From contig NZ_CP045293.1 of NCBI RefSeq assembly GCF_009363075.1, forward strand, positions 4,030,001 to 4,094,000: DNA of 64,000 nucleotides, written 5' to 3'. This DNA is from Paenibacillus guangzhouensis. GTDB lineage: Bacteria; Bacillota; Bacilli; Paenibacillales; Paenibacillaceae. Position numbers and translations under genes: made by a program. The notes under the pieces were generated by a model. The model saw only the letters and a program-made list of their open reading frames with translations. It was not told the DNA's origin and did not search any database. Positions 34,465-41,803 of the stretch are shown one piece after another. Each line of letters opens with the position of its first letter. Positions within the stretch are counted from its first letter, which is position 1.

Positions 34465-34814
34465 GAATTCTGCCCATTTCCTCGGTAATAATTCCCATAT
34501 GGGTTATAACCGCCGTAACCGTAACCTCCGTATGGATAACCGTTATATCCACCACCATAGCCACCATAGCCGCCATAGCCGCCATAACCATATCCTCCGT
34601 AGTACGGACTGGACGCTGCCCCAATCGCCAAGAGATCGAATAGTACAAGGGGAATGATTGCTTTCGTATGGACTTTTTTACCAGAACGGCGTTCTATAAC
34701 AAGGCGATTCCCAGAAATTCGAACCAGTTTACCCGTAACACGACTCCCGTCTTTCCGTACGGCCAAGATCTGCTTACCGATCAGTTTCTGTGCTTGAGCC
34801 TTCGTAATTGCCAT
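34461..34814 (-). CDS. LSM/KOW-like protein with Gly/Tyr-rich tail
   Basis: A 117-residue protein preceded by AAAGGAGGG. The N-terminal half (IGKQILAVRKDGSRVTGKLV, then RISGNRLVIERRSGKKVHTK) is a basic, SH3/LSM-like small beta barrel. A short hydrophobic segment (IIPLVLFDLLAIGAASS) leads into a tail of about 45 residues made almost only of Gly, Tyr, Pro and Asn (GGYGGYGGYGG units). The tail is low complexity and resembles spore-coat or exosporium assembly modules, but I cannot name a family. Expression as a late sporulation protein is a reasonable guess. It converges on the GNAT gene with a 4-base overlap. Confidence 0.8.
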   Translation of the reverse strand: MAITKAQAQKLIGKQILAVRKDGSRVTGKLVRISGNRLVIERRSGKKVHTKAIIPLVLFDLLAIGAASSPYYGGYGYGGYGGYGGYGGGYNGYPYGGYGYGGYNPYGNYYRGNGQNS

Positions 34815-34949
34815 GAGAAATCCCTCCTTTTTCTGGTATTCTCTATAGTCTATTCTATGAGTCAGAAAAAGATTGTACCCCTGTCCACCAGCATTCGCAC
34901 AACAGGAGAACCCCTACCATTTATTAACCACTGTTCAAAGAGAAGAACA

Positions 34950-34983
34950 AAAAAGAGTCGTCACGAATGTGACGACTCTCTTA
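34950..34983 (-). terminator. Terminator of the infC-rpmI-rplT operon
   Basis: AGAGTCGTCAC and GTGACGACTCT with a 4-base loop form a perfect 11-base-pair stem followed on the minus strand by TTTTTTG. Confidence 0.88.
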
Positions 34984-35005
34984 ACAACACTTAATTTAAA
35001 TTAAA

Positions 35006-35365
35006 TTAAGCGTTGATTTTTTCTTTTGCTACGCCTGCCAAAGAGTTGAACGCATTTAGATCGTTCACTGCAAGGTCAGCAAGCATTTTGCGGTTGATGT
35101 CTACACCAGCCAATTTAAGGCCGTGCATCAATTTGCTGTAGGATAAGCCGTTAAGGCGTGCTGCAGCGTTAATACGCACGATCCACAATTTGCGGAAGTT
35201 ACGTTTTGTGTTGCGACGATCGCGGTATGCGTAGATCAGGGATTTATTAACCTGTTCTTTTGCTGTTTTGAAAATTCTATGCTTCGAGCCAAAGTAACCT
35301 TTAGCAAGCTTCAAATATTTTTTGTGACGACGACGTGTAACGAATCCGCCTTTTACTCTTGCCAT
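35006..35365 (-). CDS. rplT: 50S ribosomal protein L20
   Basis: A 119-residue full-length L20: basic N-terminal extension ([20 protein letters not shown]) that threads into 23S rRNA, then the globular domain ([40 protein letters not shown]). It is required early in 50S assembly. L20 also binds the leader upstream of infC in Firmicutes and represses its own operon. It is the last gene of the infC-rpmI-rplT operon. Confidence 0.98.
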   Translation of the reverse strand: MARVKGGFVTRRRHKKYLKLAKGYFGSKHRIFKTAKEQVNKSLIYAYRDRRNTKRNFRKLWIVRINAAARLNGLSYSKLMHGLKLAGVDINRKMLADLAVNDLNAFNSLAGVAKEKINA

Positions 35366-35396
35366 TTCGAAGTACCTCCCAATTGATTATTGTGTA

Positions 35397-35597
35397 TTAT
35401 TTCAAGTTCGCTAAACCTTGTTTCAAACGACTTACATCACCAGCAGCCATGTTCGGTTGCGTGCAAAGTACGCGTTTAGCACGGTTCGATTTGTGCGAAA
35501 GCAAGTGGTTTCTGTGTGCTTTGTTTCTTTTCACTTTACCAGTACCTGTTACTTTGAAGCGGTCTTTAAGACTGCTATGTGTTTTCATTTTCGGCAT
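35397..35597 (-). CDS. rpmI: 50S ribosomal protein L35
   Basis: A 66-residue L35 with the characteristic start (MPKMKTHSSLKDRFKVTGTG) and the basic KVKRNKAHRNHLLSHKS segment. Preceded by GAGGAGG. Located between infC and rplT as in almost all bacteria; it contacts 23S rRNA near the E site. Confidence 0.98.
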   Translation of the reverse strand: MPKMKTHSSLKDRFKVTGTGKVKRNKAHRNHLLSHKSNRAKRVLCTQPNMAAGDVSRLKQGLANLK

Positions 35598-35624
35598 TTG
35601 TTGTTCCTCCTCAATTAGACTGAA

Positions 35625-36134
35625 TTACGCTTTAGGCGCTAAAATCATGATCATGCTACGGCCTTCCAGCTTCGCAGCACGCTCAACGGAGCATAGCTCA
35701 GTTGCTTCTTGCAACACACGATCCAATACCTTCTTACCGATATCCGAATGCGCAATCTCACGACCACGGAAACGCACGGAGCATTTCACTTTATCGCCGT
35801 CTTTCAAGAATTTCAATACATTGCGAAGCTTCGTCTGGAAATCATGTTCATCGATGTTGGCACGGAACCATACTTCTTTGACATCAACGATCTTCTGATT
35901 TTTACGAGCCTCTTTTTCTTTCTTCTGCTGCTCATAACGGAATTTCCCGTAATCCATAATCCGACAAACTGGCGGTTTCGCCGTTGGTGCAACGTTGACC
36001 AGGTCTAGATTCAAATCGATCGCCATCTGAAGCGCTTCACGAAACGGCTTAATGCCGATTTGCTCGCCTTCAGCACCTACAAGACGTACTTCCTTCGCTC
36101 GAATCTCATCGTTAATCATATGATCCTTGCTAAT
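35625..36134 (-). CDS. infC: Translation initiation factor IF-3, AUU start
   Basis: I choose the ATT at 36134 as start: GGAGG lies 8 bases upstream and the product begins ISKDHMINDEIRAKEVRLVG, as in other IF-3 proteins. A TTG 5 codons earlier falls inside the ribosome site. The 169-residue protein has the N-domain, lysine-rich linker (YGKFRYEQQKKEKEARKNQK) and C-domain (DGDKVKCSVRFRGREIAH; KLEGRSMIMILAPK). IF-3 rejects non-canonical start codons, so an AUU start gives autogenous control, well known for infC. It is first of infC-rpmI-rplT. Confidence 0.93.
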   Translation of the reverse strand: MSKDHMINDEIRAKEVRLVGAEGEQIGIKPFREALQMAIDLNLDLVNVAPTAKPPVCRIMDYGKFRYEQQKKEKEARKNQKIVDVKEVWFRANIDEHDFQTKLRNVLKFLKDGDKVKCSVRFRGREIAHSDIGKKVLDRVLQEATELCSVERAAKLEGRSMIMILAPKA

Positions 36135-36159
36135 ACCTTCCACCTCCAACTTGAATTCC

Positions 36160-36345
36160 CTCTATAAAACAATAAAAGGATGTGAGTCCAGAAGAACCCA
36201 CATCCATTTTGATCATTAATGTAAATGAACAAGATCACCATGAATATTATATTCATGGACCATGGACCAGCCAACTTGTGTCGGGCAGGTGAGAAGCGTG
36301 GGCTTCTACTTGACTATGTACGTCTGACGCACTCAAATAATATAT
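36160..36345 (-). ncRNA. L20-type ribosomal protein leader of infC operon
   Basis: The transcript upstream of infC contains several nested stems, including a long palindrome around 36240-36266 (CCATGAATATTATATTCATGG). It ends in an attenuator hairpin: GGATGTGGGTT...GACTCACATCC (36177-36205) followed by TTTTATTGTTTT, 26 bases before the infC ribosome site. This matches the L20 leader of Firmicutes, where L20 binding favours termination. Exact 5' end not determined. Confidence 0.8.
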
Positions 36346-36452
36346 CATGCTGATCAAACCATGTCAAGCACATAATTTCAACACAAAGTGATACTTTACT
36401 ATAAAGTGATCCAGGTACTTTACGTGGACTACGGAAACTTGTCATTTCACCA

Positions 36453-36497
36453 TAAAAAAAGCGAGCTGTATGCATAATGCATACGCCCGCCTTTTAC
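36453..36497 (-). terminator. Terminator of the membrane glycosyltransferase gene
   Basis: On the minus strand GGCGGGCGTATGCAT pairs with ATGCATACAGCTCGC (with an internal mismatch) and is followed by TTTTTTT. Confidence 0.8.
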
Positions 36498-36505
36498 AAA
36501 TTTAA

Positions 36506-37750
36506 TTAAGATGCTTGCTCGCTCTGAACCTCTTCTAGACGAACAACGCGCGTATGTTCCGTGTGGCTCCATGTTTTGTTGTTCTGGGTGAAGAACGCGT
36601 AGACCGTAATCGGCCACCAGGACAACAAGAAGATAGGGAATGTGATCAGCGACACATAAATTCTCCACGACTTCACACCTTCGAGAATGAGCGCAAGAAT
36701 GAACGTTACGCATGTCGCCAGAAGCGATACGATCGGAATCCATGGCGGGAAGAATTGATAGAACGTCATTATATTCGGTCCATCGAAGAATGCCGCGTCA
36801 ACCCACAGTACAGCCGACAGCAAGAACGTTGTGAGTACCGTGTACACCGTAATCGTATATAACGCCATATCAAATTTCGCCAAGTTTCTTTCCTTGATCG
36901 ACTTCCACAACAGCGGGAAGAAATAACGACGCGCTACCGTAAAGTGACCTTGCATCCAACGCAAGCGTTGGCGTGAAGAAGCTTTGAATGTTAACGGCTT
37001 CTCATCGAAGACTTTCGCATCGTAGTTGAATACCGGATATACACCGCGAGATACGCAGCGTGCTGTAAACTCCAAATCCTCGACAAGACTTGTCGCACCC
37101 CAGCCCATTTCCTTGAGCAGCGCTGTCTCGAAGCACATTCCCGTACCACCCAAGAAGTTCGCCATGTTCAAGTTACGACGGGATAGCTGCCATAGACGGT
37201 TGCAATACCAGTACGTTACGCCATAAGCGGCTGTAATCCATGAGTCATGCGGGTTCTTCGTATCCAAGTAACCTTGAATGACGCGCGCGCCATTACAAAG
37301 GTCATTGTTCATCTCGGACAAGAACTCAGGGCTTGCCAAGTTGTCCGCATCGAACATGACAATCGCATCATATTGACGTGGGTGCTTCCATAGCTCTTTC
37401 AGCATCCACTCAATCGCATAGCCTTTACCGCGTAATGTCGGATTCGTCCGCTCACATGCGTAGACCCCTTCATAGCTGCGAACGATATTGGCTGTATTAT
37501 CGGTACAGTTATCACAGATAACGAAAATATCATACATATCCCTTGGATATTTTAATTTCAATAAATTCTCGACAAGCGCTCCAACGACCGTCTCTTCGTT
37601 ATGCGCGGCGACGAGCACTGCGAATGTTTTCTTTGGCTCATGACGAACCTTGTTCTTTTTCTTAATAATTCCGGCCAATGACAGTGAAAACTGATATACC
37701 CCGATAACTGCCAGTAAGACCTGCAGCACAACCATAATGACATCGATCAT
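36506..37750 (-). CDS. Membrane family-2 glycosyltransferase
   Basis: A 414-residue protein with an N-terminal membrane helix (VIMVVLQVLLAVIGVYQFSL), a cytosolic GT2 domain and C-terminal helices (FLLSAVLWVDAAFFD; VSLLATCVTFILALILEG; FPIFLLSWWPITVYAFF). The catalytic motifs are complete: VLVAAHNEETVVGALVENLL, the DxD in VMFDADNLAS, ED in SLVEDLEFTARCVSRG, and QxxRW in RQRLRWMQGHF. This is the processive beta-glycan synthase architecture (hyaluronan/N-acetylglucosaminyl transferase-like). It may build or export a surface polysaccharide. The gene is monocistronic, so product and acceptor are not indicated by neighbours. Confidence 0.93.
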   Translation of the reverse strand: MIDVIMVVLQVLLAVIGVYQFSLSLAGIIKKKNKVRHEPKKTFAVLVAAHNEETVVGALVENLLKLKYPRDMYDIFVICDNCTDNTANIVRSYEGVYACERTNPTLRGKGYAIEWMLKELWKHPRQYDAIVMFDADNLASPEFLSEMNNDLCNGARVIQGYLDTKNPHDSWITAAYGVTYWYCNRLWQLSRRNLNMANFLGGTGMCFETALLKEMGWGATSLVEDLEFTARCVSRGVYPVFNYDAKVFDEKPLTFKASSRQRLRWMQGHFTVARRYFFPLLWKSIKERNLAKFDMALYTITVYTVLTTFLLSAVLWVDAAFFDGPNIMTFYQFFPPWIPIVSLLATCVTFILALILEGVKSWRIYVSLITFPIFLLSWWPITVYAFFTQNNKTWSHTEHTRVVRLEEVQSEQAS

Positions 37751-38142
37751 ACAGTTGATACCCCCTTTTACCCCTTTAATATTGTTTTGTGTTTGTTTTT
37801 ATCTCTCTCTAATGTTTTTCTTGCCGTTCTCATTATGCGCGATCGGGAGGTTCAATTGCAACTTCGCTGCACCTAATGATTCTCTTCTCTTTATGTTCAT
37901 TTGTCAAAACCGATCTAGGTCGCGATTATCGGAAATTCATCCAATATAACGCAAGTGTTCAAGACCTAAACCTGCTTATGTCTTATTTTCATCCAATTCC
38001 TCTGTTTTTATTTCGCTTTCCTCCTCCTTTTTCTGAAAATTTTCATCTTCAAATACTTTACCTCAACAATAACAACGTAACAACCCGGTAAAAAGTTCAA
38101 ATCCATTGGTAATTTCACACAACTTTCACAATTACAAAACAA
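37751..38142. other. AT-rich intergenic region upstream of the membrane glycosyltransferase gene
   Basis: No coding potential is seen. On the minus strand a perfect -35 TTGACA (37902-37907) and a poorer GAGAAT (37879-37884), spaced 17 bases, could be the glycosyltransferase promoter, leaving a leader of about 125 bases. The rest is a pyrimidine-rich tract in which I see no repeats or conserved motif. Confidence 0.4.
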
Positions 38143-38176
38143 GGGCTCCCATTAGAAAACTAATGAGAGCCCTTTC
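38143..38176 (-). terminator. Terminator of the lplABC-like operon
   Basis: GGGCTC-CATTAG and CTAATG-GAGCCC flank an AAAA loop, with a T-rich run on the minus strand. Confidence 0.8.
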
Positions 38177-38186
38177 ACGTTCAGGC

Positions 38187-39767
38187 TTATTTCCACTCGC
38201 CTTGAATGTTGTTCTTCTTCATCTCTTCGTTAACTTGGTCAATAACTTCCTTACCGCCCTTGTTCATATATTCTTCCACCATCTTATCCCAATCGGAAAT
38301 TGGGCGCTGTCCAACGACCATCTTCGTCGTCTCATCGGAGATGTACTGCGACAACTCGGTATTCTTCTCCATGTAGCTTGTCGAAATGATACGTTTGACA
38401 GGATTTACATAAAATTTAGACGATTTCAAATAATCCGTCATCGCACGGTTGAACGCTTTGCCTTCCGGCGTTGTTGCAATCTTCACGAACACTTCAAGAT
38501 CCGAATCATCCGTTACCCAGCCCTGGTTCATAATATATGCCGCAGGAGCGACCTTCGAGCGTTGGTTCAGATCCGGTTGCACCACGCCGTCTTTCATCGT
38601 ATATCCAGTACCTTCATGCCCATTGAGCCAGTCGATCCATTCATTCTGTGGATTCCGTTTGTCTTCCGGAGCAACGGTCTTAAACTCATTGATAATCTCC
38701 AGAATTTTCTTCACTTTCTCCGGCTGATCCTTCAGCTTCGCCGAGATCATGTACATCCGGTACCAAGCTGGGCTCGATGGGATCCCTTGCTGCCCATCCG
38801 GTTGCTTGAATGCAGGGATCGGAACTGCGACAGCTTCCGGCGCATTTTGACGCAGCACGTCAAAATCAAGACCATTATTGCCACTATTTCCCGGCTGTTC
38901 ATACCAAATGCCGACTTTTCCTGCATTAAATTCTTTAAATACGTCTTTGTACGTCGTAATCGCCCAATCCTTGCTGATCGCGCCCGCTTGATAGAGCTCG
39001 CTTAAGAACTGCACCTTCTCCTTATTGCCTTGCGCGATATTTCCTGGAATCAGCTGCCCTTGATCATTCTTATGGTACCAAGCTGAACTCGACCAATAGG
39101 CCCCGAAAGACGGATCGTACGTGAAGCCCTTCGCAAGTCCTAGGCCGATCGTATCTGCCTTCCCGTTACCGTCAGGGTCATTTTTCGTAAATGCAATGGC
39201 TACATTCTTCAATTCCTCATAGTTCGTCGGCATCGCAAGTCCTAGCTTATCAAGCCAGTCTTTCCGGATAATCGGCTTCTTGCCGCCTTTGCCCGAAAAA
39301 TAATCAGGAATGCCGAAAATCTTGCCATCTATTTTGAGCGAATCCCAATCCGATTCCGGGATCGCAGCCAAATTCGGATAATCCTTGATAAAATCATTCA
39401 GCGGGAGATAGGCCCCCTGTTTCGCCCATTTCACGAAATTGGCGTCAACCCCCTCCGCACCGATCACATCCGGAATATCGCCCGAGGCCATCCGCACAGC
39501 GACCTTCTCATCATAAGAATCAAAAGGAATATATTGCGTCTGTAGATCCACGTTGAATCGTTTGTTAATGGCATCCACAGCAGGGCCTTTCGGCTCAGGT
39601 ACCGGGTTCTCCCATGTTCCGTCAAATAACGTAATGGTGATCGGCTTGTCCGTTCCGCCGCTCGAAGAGCCCTCCGCTGAGCTTCCTTCCTTGCTGCCTG
39701 AACAAGCGGTGAAGCTAGCTGCGATCGTAAGACTTAATAATAGAACCATCGTATTTTTTAATTTCAT
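38187..39767 (-). CDS. Extracellular solute-binding lipoprotein (LplA-like)
   Basis: A 526-residue binding protein starting at the ATG at 39767, which has GGGAGGG 9 bases upstream (the frame opens 6 codons earlier). The lipoprotein signal peptide ends in the lipobox TAC (LLSLTIAASFTACSGS). A Gly/Ser linker follows, then an LplA/family-1 binding domain (FDGTWENPVPEPKGPAVDAI; DPDGNGKADTIGLGLAKGFT). It is the large type abundant in Paenibacillus, usually taking up oligosaccharides. It is last of the transcript permease-permease-binding protein, and no ATPase is encoded. The substrate is not identifiable. Confidence 0.92.
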   Translation of the reverse strand: MKLKNTMVLLLSLTIAASFTACSGSKEGSSAEGSSSGGTDKPITITLFDGTWENPVPEPKGPAVDAINKRFNVDLQTQYIPFDSYDEKVAVRMASGDIPDVIGAEGVDANFVKWAKQGAYLPLNDFIKDYPNLAAIPESDWDSLKIDGKIFGIPDYFSGKGGKKPIIRKDWLDKLGLAMPTNYEELKNVAIAFTKNDPDGNGKADTIGLGLAKGFTYDPSFGAYWSSSAWYHKNDQGQLIPGNIAQGNKEKVQFLSELYQAGAISKDWAITTYKDVFKEFNAGKVGIWYEQPGNSGNNGLDFDVLRQNAPEAVAVPIPAFKQPDGQQGIPSSPAWYRMYMISAKLKDQPEKVKKILEIINEFKTVAPEDKRNPQNEWIDWLNGHEGTGYTMKDGVVQPDLNQRSKVAPAAYIMNQGWVTDDSDLEVFVKIATTPEGKAFNRAMTDYLKSSKFYVNPVKRIISTSYMEKNTELSQYISDETTKMVVGQRPISDWDKMVEEYMNKGGKEVIDQVNEEMKKNNIQGEWK

Positions 39768-39820
39768 CTCTACGAACCCTCCCATTAATTCATTCCATGT
39801 ACACGCACGATATCACTGTG

Positions 39821-40705
39821 TTACCCTTTTACAGCCCCGAGCATCACCCCTTTCGCAAAATGCTTTTGCAGAAACGGATAGACGACGAGGATCGGTATGG
39901 TCGCGATCAAGATTGCCGCCATCCCCACAGTCTCTGTTGGAGGCGGATTCTGAGCCATCGCCATTTGCGCCGCGTCGGACAGCGTTGCCTTCGTCTGACC
40001 TAATACGACAATTTGCCGCAAGACGACCTGCACCGTCCACTTCGCCGGATCGCTAATATAGAGAATGGCATTGAAGTAAGCATTCCAGTTCGATACCGCA
40101 TAGAACAATCCAAAAGCAGCCAGAGAGGGCTTCGATAATGGCAGAATCACTCGGCTAAAAATCTGGAGATCATTCGCTCCGTCGATGAGTGCGGCTTCCG
40201 AGAGTTCATTCGGAATGCTTAAGAAAAACTGCCGCATCACGATCAAGTTGAACGAGTTAATCGCACTAGGGATAATTAAAGCCCAGAAGGAATCTAGCAA
40301 ATGCGTTTCTTTGACGACGAGATACGTAGGGATAATCCCCGCACTGAAGACAAAAGTGAACAAAATCATAAATAAGAAGTACCGTTGACCCATAATATTG
40401 CGAGCAAGCGCATAGGCCATCATCGCAGTCAACAGCAGGCTGAACAAGGTCGCAGCCACGGTCACGAATATCGTAACCCCGATGGATCGGAACAACACTT
40501 TGGAGCCAAGTATAAATTCATAGGCATCTAATACCCATGTCTTCGGCCATAATAACATATCCTGCTGCACGAAATCCGCGTAGGAGGAAAAGGATACAAT
40601 CACCATATAATAGAATGGAAAGAGCATCGCGATTCCGATAAGAATGAGCACACAGTAATTGATGATATCCGCTGCTCTGCCTAATCCGCTATTCGATCTA
40701 ATCAT
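39821..40705 (-). CDS. Carbohydrate ABC transporter permease (LplC/MalG-like)
   Basis: A 294-residue permease starting at the ATG at 40705, where AGGAGGGA precedes; the frame is open 20 codons upstream, inside the neighbouring gene. About six helices are visible, the first being DIINYCVLILIGIAMLFPFY. The coupling-loop EAA motif is AALIDGANDLQIFSRVILPL. It pairs with the LplB-like permease to form the channel of the importer. Confidence 0.92.
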   Translation of the reverse strand: MIRSNSGLGRAADIINYCVLILIGIAMLFPFYYMVIVSFSSYADFVQQDMLLWPKTWVLDAYEFILGSKVLFRSIGVTIFVTVAATLFSLLLTAMMAYALARNIMGQRYFLFMILFTFVFSAGIIPTYLVVKETHLLDSFWALIIPSAINSFNLIVMRQFFLSIPNELSEAALIDGANDLQIFSRVILPLSKPSLAAFGLFYAVSNWNAYFNAILYISDPAKWTVQVVLRQIVVLGQTKATLSDAAQMAMAQNPPPTETVGMAAILIATIPILVVYPFLQKHFAKGVMLGAVKG

Positions 40706-40718
40706 AATACCATCCCTC

Positions 40719-41621
40719 CTAGTATACTCCTTCTTCTCCGAAGCGCTTCGCGAGACGATTCGCACCTACGATGAGCACGAGTCCTACGAATGATTTGAAC
40801 AAGCCGACCGCAGTCGCGAAGCTGAAATCCGACTGTTCGATCCCTTTGAAATAGACGAATGTATCGAGCACGTTGCCGATTTCTTTATTCAGCGGGTTCA
40901 GCATCAAGAAAATCTGTTCGAAGCCAACATCAAGCACGCTGCCAAGACGGAGAATCAATAGTATGACAATCGTGCTGCGAATCGCCGGCAGTGTGATGTG
41001 CCAGATTTGTCTCCATCGGTTCGCTCCATCTACGATAGCAGCCTCATAGAGCGCAGGGCTGACACCTGCAAGCGCAGCGAGGAAAATGATCGTACCCCAT
41101 CCGGTTTCCTTCCAGATAACCTCCAAGACGATCAAGGGCATGAACCAGCCCGGCTCTTGCATGAAAGCAATAGGCTCCATACCAAACACAGAATGAAGCA
41201 GCTGATTCACGACGCCATTCGTCTTGAGGAACACCGTCGCAATTCCGATCACGACGACCCAAGATAAGAAATGCGGTAAATACACAATGGATTGAACAAT
41301 TCGTTTGAACTTCGCGTTGCGTACTTCATTTAATAAGAGAGACAAGATAATCGAAGCCGGAAACGCGAATAATATTTGCAAAAATGAAAGATAGAGCGTG
41401 TTCCAAATAACGCGAACCACTTCTTTATCTTCGAAAATCTTCATGAAATGCTTCATGCCCACCCAATCACTATGCAGGAACCCCTGGAATGGACTAAAAT
41501 CTTGAAACGCGATTACGTTACCGAGCATCGGCACGTACCGGTACACAATAAAATAGATGAGCCCCGGCAATAATAATAAAAATAGGTACTTTTCCTTCCA
41601 CAATCTTCTGAGCTGAACCAT
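40719..41621 (-). CDS. Carbohydrate ABC transporter permease (LplB/MalF-like)
   Basis: A 300-residue permease. I use the ATG at 41621 because AGGAGG lies 9 bases upstream; the track of Met codons starting at 41645 overlaps that ribosome site. The N-terminus shows the LplB pattern (LWKEKYLFLLLLPGLIYFIV, then YRYVPMLGNVIAFQDFSPFQG), and the coupling loop is EAAIVDGANRWRQIWHITLP. It is the first gene of the operon and is divergent from the AraC-type regulator at 41804, which by family habit controls it. Confidence 0.92.
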   Translation of the reverse strand: MVQLRRLWKEKYLFLLLLPGLIYFIVYRYVPMLGNVIAFQDFSPFQGFLHSDWVGMKHFMKIFEDKEVVRVIWNTLYLSFLQILFAFPASIILSLLLNEVRNAKFKRIVQSIVYLPHFLSWVVVIGIATVFLKTNGVVNQLLHSVFGMEPIAFMQEPGWFMPLIVLEVIWKETGWGTIIFLAALAGVSPALYEAAIVDGANRWRQIWHITLPAIRSTIVILLILRLGSVLDVGFEQIFLMLNPLNKEIGNVLDTFVYFKGIEQSDFSFATAVGLFKSFVGLVLIVGANRLAKRFGEEGVY

Positions 41622-41803
41622 CGCCCTCATCCTCCTCATCGTCATTTTTGCTTTTCCATCACTCTATTTTCTTTTATACTAGAAACCTAGGAATCAATTG
41701 CCAATGAGCATTCTCCGCATTTGTGAGCAAATTTATAGACGACCTAGAAATATGCGCAGGTTCTAGAGAAATGATTATCCTTCAATAAAGGCAGGGCAAC
41801 AGC

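Noticed and set aside
38106-39005. A 299-codon plus-strand frame opposite the LplA-like binding protein gene.
   Set aside because: It lies entirely against a well-supported gene, starts in the terminator region and encodes no known domain.
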